Shown: positions 43,024-51,845 of the stretch, in pieces
Numbering within the stretch: the stretch's first letter is position 1
How the letters are laid out: every line of letters starts with the position of its first letter
Source: CAYOEV01 sp964403075
GTDB taxonomy: Bacteria > Bacteroidota > Bacteroidia > Cytophagales > Cyclobacteriaceae
Assembly (NCBI GenBank): GCA_964403075.1
Contig: CAYOEV010000007.1
Coordinates: 1-64,000, forward strand
Direction of reading: 5' to 3'
DNA length: 64,000 bases
Program-made: the position numbers and the translations under genes
Notes under the pieces: generated by a model
Databases searched by the model: none
What the model was told of the DNA's origin: nothing
What the model saw: the letters and a program-made list of their open reading frames with translations, nothing else

Positions 43024-44463
43024 ATGCACCTTATAGATTTGGTCATTTTTATAATTTATTTCCTGGCCATGCTGGGAATAGGTTTTTTCTTTTACAGAAT
43101 AAACCAATCTACCGACGACTACTATGTAGGGGGGCGCAACATGACCAGTCTGCACATTGGACTTTCCGTAGTGGCCACAGATGTTGGTGGTGGTTTTTCC
43201 ATCGGCTTGGGTGGTCTGGGCTTTACCATGGGTCTGTCTGGCTCCTGGATGCTTTTTACTGGTCTGCTTGGAGCATGGCTAAGTGGGGTGTGGTTGGTAC
43301 CAGTCATGTACCGGCTTTCCAAGAAAATTAACCTGCTCACCTTTCCACAGATATTCAACCATTTTTATGATAAGCGTGTGGCGCTGGCCGCAGGTGTAAT
43401 TTCTGCGATTGGTTACCTTGGTTTCACAAGCTCTCAAATACTGGCCGGTGCCAAATTGGCGTCTGCCTCGTTTGACGGGCTGGATATGAATTTGGCACTC
43501 GTCGTAATGGGGGTCATTGCGGTAGTATATACGGTATTGGGCGGATTGAAAGCAGTGATTTATACAGATACCGTGCAGTGGATGATATTGATGGGGGGGC
43601 TAATATTTATTGGCATTCCCATGGGCTATAGGGCCATAGGGGGTCTGGCGGCCATAGAACAAAGCCTTTCTCCATCATTTCTCTCCTTCAATAACCTAAA
43701 ATGGCAGGATTTACTTAACTGGGGGATCACCATCATTCCAATTTGGTTTGTTGGCATGACTTTGTATCAGCGCATTTACGCCTGTCGAGATGAACGTTCG
43801 GCTCGGCGGGCCTGGTTTATAGCAGGATTTTTTGAGTGGCCCGTCATGGCGTTCATGGGAGTGGTGTTGGGCCTTTTTGCCCGGGTGGCTTTTGAAAATG
43901 GGATGATTGACGCAGGCTCGATGCTGGACGAAGAAATGGGTCTCCCGCTTCTGCTCAAAAACGTACTACCGGTTGGGTTGATGGGACTGATGATGTCTGC
44001 CTACTTTTCAGCCATCATGTCTACAGCCGACAGCTGCCTGATGGCGTGTTCAGGAAACATTGTTACAGATATTATGGAAACAAACTTCGCGTTTGTAAAA
44101 AAGCTGAATATTCTGAGGTTCTCGCAATTGATTACCCTGATTGCCGGGATGGTTGCACTCTTACTGGCGTCATTCATGCAAAATGTACTCGAGCTCATGC
44201 TCTATTCCTATGCCTTTATGGTGTCTGGTTTATTCGTGCCGGTTTTGGGCGTACTTTTTAGAAAAAGAAACTATCCGGTTGCAGCCCTTTGGGCCATGAT
44301 GACTGGAGGAAGTACTACGCTCTTCCTCATCTTTGCCAGTAAGCAAGAATGGTTTGAACTACCGTTGGATCTTGACGCGAATGTGTTTGGTCTTTCTGCC
44401 TCACTACTGGCATTTATCGTTGTTTCTTCCATCCAAACCAAAAGAATTCCGTTAACCCACTAG
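43024..44463 (+). CDS. Sodium:solute symporter (SSS family)
   Basis: A 479-residue symporter with about 13 membrane helices. The ATG at 43024 starts directly at the first helix; the in-frame GTG at 43000 adds eight hydrophilic residues. Family motifs: DDYYVGGRNM after helix 1, GGFSIGLGGLGF in helix 2, and a later SAYFSAIMSTADSCLMA sodium-site segment. The substrate is unknown; the operon context (acetyltransferase, M20 hydrolase, two racemases, all within 3 bases or overlapping) suggests an amino acid or derivative. Confidence 0.9.
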   Translation: MHLIDLVIFIIYFLAMLGIGFFFYRINQSTDDYYVGGRNMTSLHIGLSVVATDVGGGFSIGLGGLGFTMGLSGSWMLFTGLLGAWLSGVWLVPVMYRLSKKINLLTFPQIFNHFYDKRVALAAGVISAIGYLGFTSSQILAGAKLASASFDGLDMNLALVVMGVIAVVYTVLGGLKAVIYTDTVQWMILMGGLIFIGIPMGYRAIGGLAAIEQSLSPSFLSFNNLKWQDLLNWGITIIPIWFVGMTLYQRIYACRDERSARRAWFIAGFFEWPVMAFMGVVLGLFARVAFENGMIDAGSMLDEEMGLPLLLKNVLPVGLMGLMMSAYFSAIMSTADSCLMACSGNIVTDIMETNFAFVKKLNILRFSQLITLIAGMVALLLASFMQNVLELMLYSYAFMVSGLFVPVLGVLFRKRNYPVAALWAMMTGGSTTLFLIFASKQEWFELPLDLDANVFGLSASLLAFIVVSSIQTKRIPLTH

Positions 44464-44465
44464 AA

Positions 44466-44900
44466 ATGGACTACAAATTAATCAATCAGATAAGCGGTCC
44501 TGATCAGACTTACTCCAACGAAAGGATAGCCAATTTTTTACACGACCATCTCGACGAGTTCGGTGACCAGACCTCTGACATTCTAAAATGCCTGGACTAT
44601 GTATTTCATCCAGAGAGAGGAGGTCAGGTGATCCTGGGCTTGGAAGCTGGTAAAATTGTAGGAGCAGTGATTCTGAACGAAACTGGCATGTCTGGATATA
44701 TACCTGAAAATATTTTGGTCTACATTGCCGTACATCGGGACCATCGCGGCAAAGGTTTTGGTAAGCTTTTGATGGAACAGGCTATCAAAATTACCAAAGG
44801 AAACATTGCCTTGCATGTAGAACCGGAAAATCCGGCCATTCACTTGTACAAGAAAATCGGCTTTACCAATAAGTACCTTGAAATGCGGTTCAGCCGATGA
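44466..44900 (+). CDS. GNAT family N-acetyltransferase
   Basis: A 144-residue acetyltransferase. The acetyl-CoA binding motif A is visible as VHRDHRGKGFGKLLMEQAI (about 92-110), with the C-terminal NPAIHLYKKIGF typical of amino-acid or antibiotic-modifying GNATs. The substrate is unknown. The gene starts 2 bases after the symporter stop and overlaps the M20 gene by 4 bases, so it belongs to the racemase operon, where it could acylate an amino acid that the M20 enzyme deacylates, or neutralise one. Confidence 0.85.
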   Translation: MDYKLINQISGPDQTYSNERIANFLHDHLDEFGDQTSDILKCLDYVFHPERGGQVILGLEAGKIVGAVILNETGMSGYIPENILVYIAVHRDHRGKGFGKLLMEQAIKITKGNIALHVEPENPAIHLYKKIGFTNKYLEMRFSR

Positions 44901-46048
44901 AAAGCCCAAAAGAAGTCATCGAAGAAATAGGGCAACTACGTCAGGAACTTCACCAATTTCCCGAGCTCTCCGGAGCAGAGTATCAAACGGCGAGGCGGAT
45001 CACGGAAATGATGAAAGACTGTGGCACGAGCCAAATTTTGGATGGTCTTGGCGGGCATGGAGTGGCGGTTACCTTTGATTCAGAAAAGAAAGGATCGCAT
45101 GTGATGGTACGTTGTGAACTGGATGCCTTACCAATTCACGAAATCAATCACATGAGTTATCGATCTAAGGTGGATCACGTATCACACAAATGCGGACACG
45201 ATGGGCACATGTCTATCCTCTACGGTTTGGGTTTGAATCTACAGCATCGCCCCATTCCCAATGGTAAGGTGACGCTTTTGTTTCAGCCAGCGGAAGAAAA
45301 TGGAGAAGGTGCACGGGAGGTTTTGGAAGATCCTAAATTTGCATCTGTCAGACCTGATTATGTAGTGGCTCTCCATAACCAGCCAGGCTTGCCGTTTCAT
45401 CAAATTCAATGTCGACCTGGGACGTTTACGCCCGCTGTGATCAGCCTGATTATCCGAATGGAGGGACGCACTTCGCATGCCGCAGAGCCACACAAAGGAA
45501 TAAATCCTGCACTGGCCCTCAGTGAGCTGGTGCAAGGCGCCAAAAGGTTGGAAAAGCCTGATGAAAATAAAGATGACTTCTCACTGGTAACGCCAGTGTT
45601 CATGCACATGGGTGATAAAGCCTATGGTATTTCCGCAGGCGAAGGAGAAATCCACTTTACTATCCGAACCTGGACCAATGAAGCCCTGGATACATTGCTG
45701 GAGCGAACAAGTGAAACCGCTCAGGAGGTGGCCAGGAAGTGGGGCTTGAAGTGTACCATGGAAACCCTACAACATTTTAAGTCTGTTAACAATAACGAAA
45801 GAGTATTTCAAGTAATTAGAAAATCGGCAATCCGTCTAGGTATGGCATTTGCATGGCGCGAAAAGCCCATGCCCTGGGGGGAAGACTTTGGGTTGTTGAC
45901 AGAGCATATTCCTGGCGCTATGTTTGTCTTGGGCGCAGGGTCTGATACCCCGGCATTGCATAATCCGGATTACGATTTTCCTGACAACATTTCGGACACA
46001 GGAATTAACCTATTTAGAGCCATCATCGATGAACTCATTGGTAAATAA
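44897..46048 (+). CDS. M20 family amidohydrolase
   Basis: A 383-residue di-metal hydrolase of the IAA-amino acid hydrolase/N-acyl-amino-acid deacylase group. Metal and catalytic features: RQELHQFPELSGAE at the start, CGHDGHM (metal ligands), PAEENGEGA and the later His in SHAAEPHKG. A dimerisation/lid domain lies in the middle and the last ligand in MPWGEDFG. It probably frees amino acids from N-acyl derivatives or dipeptides. It overlaps the acetyltransferase by 4 bases and the racemase downstream by 20 bases. Confidence 0.9.
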   Translation: MKSPKEVIEEIGQLRQELHQFPELSGAEYQTARRITEMMKDCGTSQILDGLGGHGVAVTFDSEKKGSHVMVRCELDALPIHEINHMSYRSKVDHVSHKCGHDGHMSILYGLGLNLQHRPIPNGKVTLLFQPAEENGEGAREVLEDPKFASVRPDYVVALHNQPGLPFHQIQCRPGTFTPAVISLIIRMEGRTSHAAEPHKGINPALALSELVQGAKRLEKPDENKDDFSLVTPVFMHMGDKAYGISAGEGEIHFTIRTWTNEALDTLLERTSETAQEVARKWGLKCTMETLQHFKSVNNNERVFQVIRKSAIRLGMAFAWREKPMPWGEDFGLLTEHIPGAMFVLGAGSDTPALHNPDYDFPDNISDTGINLFRAIIDELIGK

Positions 46049-47231
46049 AGAAGTACCTAACGTGCAAGTCAAGGAAATTGAACCTACCTCAGTGATTGAG
46101 TTGAGTGAATCCGCTTTGGCCGGAAATCTGAACTTCCTCTATGATTTAATTCCGTCGGATTGCCAACTTTCGTTGGTAGTAAAGGGCAATGCCTATGGGC
46201 ACGGTATTTCTGCCTACGTACCATTGGCCGAAAAACATGGGGTCGGACATTTTTCCGTTTTTAATGCGCACGAAGCCTATGCGGTAAAAAAAGTGGTCAA
46301 TGCGGACACCGACATCATGATTATGGGCATGATTGCAGATGGCGATCAGCTGGAATGGGCCATTGAAATGGGCATTTCCTTTTATGTGTTTGATATAGAA
46401 AGGCTACATGCGGCACTTGAGAGGAGCCAAAAGGTAGGTAAAAAGGCGCGTGTGCACTTACAGTTGGAAACAGGTATGAATAGGACCGGCTTGAGCAGAG
46501 ATCAATTGAAGCAGGCGGTGACGTTGATCCGGAAATACCCCGAACGAATGGAAGTTTGTGGTACATGTACCCATTATGCCGGTGCAGAGAGTATTACGAA
46601 TTACCTGCGTATTCAAAATCAAATGAAAGAATTTAAAAAATTGGTGCGATGGTTGAAAGAAAGAAAAATGCACACGGGGATGCACCATACCGCCTGTTCG
46701 GCAGCCACCATCACCTATCCGGAAACACACATGCAAATGGTACGGATAGGAATTTTGCAATATGGTTTTTGGCCTAGCCGTGAAACATTGATTCAATACT
46801 TGAACCTGAACAAAGAGCGTAAGGATCCTTTGAAGCGTGTGTTGTCCTGGAAAACAATGGTCATGTCCATAAAAGAAGTGAAGGCAGGATCATTCATTGG
46901 TTATGGCACCACCTACCTGGCCGAGAACGATATGAAGATTGCCGCTGTTCCCATAGGGTATGCAGACGGCTACAGTAGATCTTTGAGCAATCAGGGAAGA
47001 ATACTAATCCACGGTCAACGTGTAAGTGTGGTAGGAATTGTGAACATGAATATGCTGACCGTAGACGTAAGTTGTTTGGATAACGTCCAACCTGGAGATG
47101 AGGCCATATTGATAGGCGAACAAAAGGACATGAACATATCGGTGGCCTCTTTTAGTGAACTCAGTAGTCAGCTAAATTATGAGTTACTAACCAGGCTACC
47201 CAAGGACATTCCCAGGATTGTGACGAATTAG
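46029..47231 (+). CDS. Alanine racemase family PLP enzyme
   Basis: A 400-residue fold-III PLP racemase. The ATG at 46029 lies 20 bases inside the M20 gene; the frame runs farther up but only as a shadow. PLP lysine Lys52 in VKGNAYGHG, the PLP arginine in MVRIGI and the catalytic tyrosine region FIGYGTTY are present. The usual MDM motif near the C-terminus reads NMNML (Asp replaced by Asn) and the usual NSAA reads CSAA, so the substrate may differ from alanine. The next gene is a second, distinct racemase. A housekeeping alr for the cell wall may be elsewhere, but that cannot be seen here. Confidence 0.88.
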   Translation: MNSLVNKEVPNVQVKEIEPTSVIELSESALAGNLNFLYDLIPSDCQLSLVVKGNAYGHGISAYVPLAEKHGVGHFSVFNAHEAYAVKKVVNADTDIMIMGMIADGDQLEWAIEMGISFYVFDIERLHAALERSQKVGKKARVHLQLETGMNRTGLSRDQLKQAVTLIRKYPERMEVCGTCTHYAGAESITNYLRIQNQMKEFKKLVRWLKERKMHTGMHHTACSAATITYPETHMQMVRIGILQYGFWPSRETLIQYLNLNKERKDPLKRVLSWKTMVMSIKEVKAGSFIGYGTTYLAENDMKIAAVPIGYADGYSRSLSNQGRILIHGQRVSVVGIVNMNMLTVDVSCLDNVQPGDEAILIGEQKDMNISVASFSELSSQLNYELLTRLPKDIPRIVTN

Positions 47232-47234
47232 GTG

Positions 47235-48308
47235 ATGGCATTTATAGAATTATATAAGAAAAAGTTAGAGACCAATTACCAGGAGCTCGATGAGCAGTTT
47301 CGGTCGCACGGAAAAGAATGGGCGGTAGTTACCAAGATGCTTTGTGGTAACGAAACCTTCATGAGAGAAGTCATCAACCTGGGTGCCAAAGAAATCTGCG
47401 ATTCGCGCATCAGCAATCTAGCGATGGCAAAAACCATAGATCCTTCCGTACAAACGGTATACATCAAGCCACCCGCGAAAAGGGCAATCAGTGACATTAT
47501 CCGTTATGCGGATGCGAGTTTCAATACCGAATACGCAACCATTAAGCTGCTTTCGGAAGAGGCCCTGCGGCAGAAAAAGATGCATAAGGTGATCATCATG
47601 ATCGAACTGGGTGATCTGCGGGAAGGTGTAATGGGTGACCACCTCATCGACTTTTATGGTTCCATATTCGAACTTCCGGGTATTAAAGTCACGGGCATAG
47701 GTAGCAACCTGAACTGTCTGACAGGGGTTTTACCTTCTCAGGACAAGCTGATTCAACTGAGTCTGTATGAGCAATTAATTGAGGCCAAATTCAATCGAAA
47801 GATCCCGTGGGTTACCGGAGGTACCTCCATCATCATCCCCATGTTGCAGATGCATCAGGTGCCTGATGGTATCAACCATTTTCGCGTGGGGGAGACGTTA
47901 TATTTCGGGCGAAATCTATTGAACGATGAACCCTTTCCGAGCATGCACCAGGATGTCATCAAGCTTTTTGCAGAGGTCATCGAAATCACTCAAAAGCCTA
48001 AGGTCCCCATTGGTTCGCTGGCAGAAAATCCATCTGGAGATACGTTTAAAGTTGACCAAAGCGATTACGGTGTCACACATTCACGAGCCATATTGGATGT
48101 GGGTCTATTGGATATCAACTCCGACTATTTGATTCCTGACGATCCGGAGTTGGAGTTTGTAGGAGCCAGTTCAGACATGGTGGTGTTGGACCTGGACAAC
48201 AGTTCCAAAAAGTACAAAGTGGGGGACCTCATATCTTTCAATTTGAAATATATGGGGGCACTAAGCCTGCTCAACTCGGATTACATTGAGAAGCGTCTGG
48301 TTGATTAA
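47235..48308 (+). CDS. Ornithine/alanine-type PLP racemase
   Basis: A 357-residue PLP enzyme of the alanine racemase N-terminal fold group resembling ornithine racemase. The PLP lysine is Lys34 in VTKMLCGN. The GSNLNCLTGVLPS phosphate/PLP segment and VTGGTSIIIPML are typical of the ornithine-racemase branch. It shares little with the upstream Alr-like gene, so the operon has two unlike racemases. The ATG at 47235 is preferred to the GTG one codon earlier; it lies 3 bases after the upstream stop. Substrate unknown; basic amino acids are the family precedent. Confidence 0.85.
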   Translation: MAFIELYKKKLETNYQELDEQFRSHGKEWAVVTKMLCGNETFMREVINLGAKEICDSRISNLAMAKTIDPSVQTVYIKPPAKRAISDIIRYADASFNTEYATIKLLSEEALRQKKMHKVIIMIELGDLREGVMGDHLIDFYGSIFELPGIKVTGIGSNLNCLTGVLPSQDKLIQLSLYEQLIEAKFNRKIPWVTGGTSIIIPMLQMHQVPDGINHFRVGETLYFGRNLLNDEPFPSMHQDVIKLFAEVIEITQKPKVPIGSLAENPSGDTFKVDQSDYGVTHSRAILDVGLLDINSDYLIPDDPELEFVGASSDMVVLDLDNSSKKYKVGDLISFNLKYMGALSLLNSDYIEKRLVD

Positions 48309-48371
48309 AAAAACTTGCATCGCAGCAGATTATAATAGAAATTGGTCTTCAAATCATTCAATAACTACCAA

Positions 48372-48776
48372 ATGAAAAAATTAATACTGCTTTTTGTCAT
48401 TGCGGCGTGCGCAACGCCAATCACTGTTTCAGCTCAGAATAAATTGGAAAAACCAAAAGACATCAACGTAGCTGAATTCGATGCCTTCAAAAACAAGGCA
48501 TTCAAGATTTATACCCGTTCTGAAGAGTTCAAAGCGATGGTGGACAGTAATGATAAATTTAAGCTCAAGGATGTAGAGGAGGTAAATAAAATGCAAGAAG
48601 ACATTAGAAGTATGCAGGAAAAGACAGAGGAAATGTTGGATCAGGCAAAAAAAATAAAACCACCAACAAAGTCACCCAAAGCGATAAAAAATACCAAGTC
48701 CAGCGGGGAAGCCTTGAAAGTAGCATCTGAAAATTTGGTATACATCACGGAAAATATGACCATGGCTGAGGAGTAA
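48372..48776 (+). CDS. Small exported helical protein
   Basis: A 134-residue exported protein from the ATG at 48372: signal peptide (about 1-20, VSAQ), then an all-helical, lysine- and glutamate-rich body without cysteines. No family recognised. It follows the racemase operon by 63 bases and ends in the terminator at 48802-48827, so it may be the last gene of that transcript or a separate unit. Confidence 0.65.
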   Translation: MKKLILLFVIAACATPITVSAQNKLEKPKDINVAEFDAFKNKAFKIYTRSEEFKAMVDSNDKFKLKDVEEVNKMQEDIRSMQEKTEEMLDQAKKIKPPTKSPKAIKNTKSSGEALKVASENLVYITENMTMAEE

Positions 48777-48801
48777 GCGGCTGACGCAGTGGCTAAATGA
48801 G

Positions 48802-48827
48802 AAGGGGATGCATAGGCATCCCCTTTT
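48802..48827 (+). terminator. Rho-independent terminator
   Basis: Perfect 10-bp stem AAGGGGATGC (48802-48811) and GCATCCCCTT (48816-48825) with ATAG loop, followed by TT. It closes the transcript of the small exported protein, 26 bases after its stop. Confidence 0.85.
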
Positions 48828-48848
48828 GTGTTGTTTTACACAGTTGTT

Positions 48849-48962
48849 CTATTGTAGGGTCTTGAAATCCGTAACACGCAGATCGGGTATTACTGCACGA
48901 ATTCCATTATCCTTGGCTGGTGAGTAGATGCCTGGAAGGGAAAATAGCGCAGTGCCGGACAT
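48849..48962 (-). pseudogene. Possible 3' remnant of a decayed gene
   Basis: A 37-codon frame beginning MSGTALFSLPG and ending AVIPDLRVTDFKTLQ reads like a globular protein C-terminus. An in-frame stop lies just upstream. No family assigned. It may be chance. Confidence 0.2.
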
Positions 48963-49239
48963 GGTTCATCATTGACACTTAACGGATGGGGACTGCGGTA
49001 GGTAGATTACGAGCCTACTTTTCACAAGGATAGGTGCTGGTGGAGGCTGCGCGTACCACCGAGAAGCTGTAAGGGTCCTTTTATTGCGGAAAAATTCCCT
49101 ATACTCAAGTAATCAGTCAGAATAGCCGGTGGTAAACGCTTAAAATTGGAAATCGTATCGATTGTCAATTACTTACTAAAAAGTATCTATAAGCGAAATA
49201 AACGCCATGCGTTTATTCTGTTACTGGCAGTAACTACTT

Positions 49240-49505
49240 ATGGCAGATATAAAGAATAAATTGTTTCGAGAATTTTTGGACTAACACGCTCACGCATATT
49301 CTGGATTTTTGATCAAAGAGATCTTAATTGAAGGTTTTATAGGAACATTCGGGCTTGAATTAAAGATTGAATTTCCTGTTATCAATAGCAATCTGCCGCT
49401 TGGCTTAAACCAGAAAATACCTATAAGCAAGATGCCTACTGCTTAATGAACAGTCGATTAATTGTAGGCGATAGCAACTTTGAGGTTCAGGTAGTAGTTG
49501 AGTAG
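49240..49505 (+). pseudogene. Disrupted open frame, unknown family
   Basis: ATG at 49240 opens a frame of 68 codons broken by one TAA at 49282-49284; it then continues with protein-like sequence (SGFLIKEILIEGFIGTFG) to 49446, where TAATG links it to a further 19 codons ending at 49505. The pattern suits a small gene broken by one nonsense change and a frame change, but the opposite strand is also open here, so the call is weak. Confidence 0.22.
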
Positions 49506-49617
49506 GTAATTAACGAAATCTATTTAAGTTGAGGCTTAATAGCAAATAGTGGCATTTTTTGCTACTTGTAGCCTGCCTGGAACCTCTGATTTAAAATAAC
49601 TGCTAAATTCTAATTGT

Positions 49618-49974
49618 ATGAAAGCACATAATGCCAGTCTTATCAACGCTGTTTTACTAATTTCTCTATCTCTCTGGGGCTATCTCAGTTCGGATTCACC
49701 TTCAGTGACCGCATTGATACCGACCACCGCGGGAGTATTGCTCCTGCTCTGCTACCCCTGGGTTAAAAAGGAGAATAAAATCATCGCTCACATTGCCGTA
49801 CTAATTACCTTGATCATTGCCATTGGACTGGTAAAGCCCTTAATAGGTGCCATCGGGAGAAGTGATAATGGGGCAATTTTCAGGGTAGCGCTTATGCTTA
49901 TCAGTTCTGTGTTGGCCATGGTGTTCTTCGTTAAAAGTTTCATTCAAGCACGAAAGGATAGAGAGGCAAAATAA
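49618..49974 (+). CDS. Small integral membrane protein
   Basis: A 118-residue protein with about four membrane helices (10-24, 32-48, 57-75 and 89-108), ending in a basic cytoplasmic tail (QARKDREAK). The pattern LSLWGYLSSDSPSVTALIPTTAG is familiar from unnamed small membrane proteins widespread in Bacteroidota. No function is known. It stands alone between two decayed tracts and its composition is like that of the older neighbouring genes, so it may be an original resident gene. Confidence 0.7.
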   Translation: MKAHNASLINAVLLISLSLWGYLSSDSPSVTALIPTTAGVLLLLCYPWVKKENKIIAHIAVLITLIIAIGLVKPLIGAIGRSDNGAIFRVALMLISSVLAMVFFVKSFIQARKDREAK

Positions 49975-50639
49975 AAGGTGGCCTGTACACCATTCACTTT
50001 TAGTTGGCCATGCTGTTCATTTGGGCAGGGACAGATAAATTGCGCTTGCCCTAAAGACCCAAGGTGTGTTAAAATCAAATTGGCTTGTAATCGACCCATC
50101 ATTCTTTGAGTTTTATGATTGGTGGTAAAATGCAGGCACCCTCCATGTTGTCAGGGTGATAAAGTTGCCTTAAAAAGCGGACCAGATTAAGTACGCTCAC
50201 GCAGGCGTATTCGGTGATCAATTTCTAAGATGTAAGCTGTTGGAGGAAATGGCTTAAGACCCATTTTTCTATCTCTGAACTCAGGACGCAGCCAGTGGTG
50301 GATGGTGGATGTCCGGAAATATACCTGACCGAATGTTTGATAGAACACCCTCTTTTGCTGCGCGTGTACATTTAAACTACCATTTTGGTTCGTGAGGACA
50401 GGATCTGAAGTGGGAAGTCATCTTACTTTTTTCAAGAAGCCCTAACCTTATTGTACTCGGTCTATATGCTTCGAAGGATTGAATTCTTCTTTTTGACATC
50501 ACTTCCTCTAAGTCACAAATTGTAGGTATCACTATCACTAGGAGTAGTATTTAAAATTTCACTAGCTATGGCTATTGGTTGCTGCAAGCGGGAGTGTCAA
50601 TTTTGTAATCTAGAATGAATCTAAACAATTACAAATAAA
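49975..50639. other. Decayed gene-poor tract, right part
   Basis: No intact gene in 665 bases. It contains the transposase-like remnant at 50187-50417 (minus). The last 100 bases are A/T-rich and lead into the DUF4856 gene, so its promoter should lie there, but no consensus box was recognised. Confidence 0.5.
50187..50417 (-). pseudogene. Degenerate Y1 (REP-associated/IS200-like) transposase fragment
   Basis: A 76-codon frame open on the minus strand with no ATG at its head contains GQVYFRTSTIHHWL, resembling the VYFFTATIxxW start of RAYT transposases. Shifting one frame after it gives SSEIEKWVLSHFLQQLTS, a stop, then KLITEYACVSVLN, which lines up with the family segment before the catalytic N-H-x-H (Y-A-x-V-x-x-x-N), though both histidines are lost. 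At least one frameshift and one stop would be needed, so it is dead if the identification is right. Confidence 0.35.
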
Positions 50640-51845
50640 ATGAAAAATTCAATCCTTGTTTTAAGTCTTAGTGTATTCATACTTTTTTCTTGTGGAAGCG
50701 ATGATGATGGGAATGCAATAGGGCCAGATCTTGTGGTAGAAGCTCCATCAACCTATAGTTTTGAGCGCAATGGGTCCTCTTCAGTGAGTTACGATGGTCA
50801 AACCACACGCATAATGATGGGTAATGAGTTTGATCCTGCACTTCTAAACAATACGTTTTCGGAAGATGATTTGTTAAATATCTATGCGCATCAAGAAGGT
50901 GCGGTCAATTTTTCTGATCCTTCTTTAAATAGCTCCGATAAAAATCTCAGAAGTAAAACTGCCGCTTCAAAAGACTATTTCTCAACCAATAGCACAGATG
51001 CCAACGCCATCCGGAGTCAATTTGATGAATGGATTTCCTTACAAGCTACGGAAGTATTTCCAAATTGGGAATCAATTGCTAGTGAAGGTGTCGCCGGACA
51101 ATTACAACAAGCTGGAGGTGGAAGTATTCGCTATTTAAGTGCAAAGGGGTTGGAATACAACCAAGCCGTTTTAAAGGGTATGATTGGTGCGGTTATGGGT
51201 GATCAAATAATGAATCATTACCTAGGTGTGGCTGTGCTTGATGAAGCGGATAATATTGAAAATAATAATAATGGTATTACAGAGGATGGTAAAAACTATA
51301 CCACCATGGAACATAAGTGGGATGAAGCTTTCGGTTATCTCTACGGGACTGACAACGCAGAAAACCCACAATTAGGGCAGGACAGTTTCTTAAATAAATA
51401 CCTCGCTAATCTTGAAGAAGATGATGATTTTGCAGGTATCGCGGACCAGGTATATGACGCATTTAAACTTGGCCGAGCCGCCATTGTGGCGAAGGACTAT
51501 GATTTACGCGATGAGCAAGCAGAAATCATTCGGGAACAAATCTCTAAAGTTATTGGCGTTCGTGCAGTTTATTATTTACAAAAAGGTAAGAACAAGTTAG
51601 GTACGGACACAGCAGATGCTTTTCACCAATTGTCTGAAGGTTTTGGTTTTATATTCAGTTTACAGTTTACAAGAGAACCGGGAACCAATGCTCCGTATTT
51701 TAGCAAATCTGAAGTAGATGCATTTGTAGACCAACTTATGGCGGGTAATGGATTTTGGGATGTTACGGCTGCAACTTTAGACTCAATATCTGAACAAATT
51801 GCTACTCGATTTGGCAACTTTACCGTCGAAGAAGCTGCTCCATAA
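50640..51845 (+). CDS. DUF4856 lipoprotein
   Basis: A 401-residue surface-type lipoprotein. Signal peptide with lipobox LFSC followed by GSDDDG, an acidic +2 region that in Bacteroidota is linked with surface export. The rest is the DUF4856 family (helical, with NHYLGVAVLDEADN and TTMEHKWDEAFGYLYG), which is commonly found beside imelysin genes and is thought to serve iron acquisition. Composition is markedly richer in A/T than genes to the left. It is the first gene of the cassette that continues to 56961. Confidence 0.88.
   Translation: MKNSILVLSLSVFILFSCGSDDDGNAIGPDLVVEAPSTYSFERNGSSSVSYDGQTTRIMMGNEFDPALLNNTFSEDDLLNIYAHQEGAVNFSDPSLNSSDKNLRSKTAASKDYFSTNSTDANAIRSQFDEWISLQATEVFPNWESIASEGVAGQLQQAGGGSIRYLSAKGLEYNQAVLKGMIGAVMGDQIMNHYLGVAVLDEADNIENNNNGITEDGKNYTTMEHKWDEAFGYLYGTDNAENPQLGQDSFLNKYLANLEEDDDFAGIADQVYDAFKLGRAAIVAKDYDLRDEQAEIIREQISKVIGVRAVYYLQKGKNKLGTDTADAFHQLSEGFGFIFSLQFTREPGTNAPYFSKSEVDAFVDQLMAGNGFWDVTAATLDSISEQIATRFGNFTVEEAAP

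Larger units (their letters stand above)
48828..49617. other. Decayed gene-poor tract, left part
   Basis: No intact gene is visible in 790 bases. The stretch has short open frames of protein-like character on both strands (48849-48962 minus; 49240-49505 plus, with an internal stop), and a core near 49287-49322 that resembles part of the transposase-like remnant at 50187-50417. It looks like eroded mobile or foreign DNA. Confidence 0.5.

Noticed and set aside
42877..43155. 93-codon N-terminal extension of the aldolase
   Set aside because: The extension runs over the promoter region and into the symporter gene; the enzyme's normal start is the ATG at 42876.
45924..46028. 35-codon N-terminal extension of the Alr-like racemase
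   Set aside because: It overlaps the M20 C-terminus in another frame and has no racemase character; the ATG at 46029 is better.
48830..49240. Possible structured RNA in the gap (GTAGG/CCTAC and GGTGG/CCACC pairings)
   Set aside because: Stems are short and do not match RNase P, SRP, tmRNA or 6S RNA features that I could recognise.
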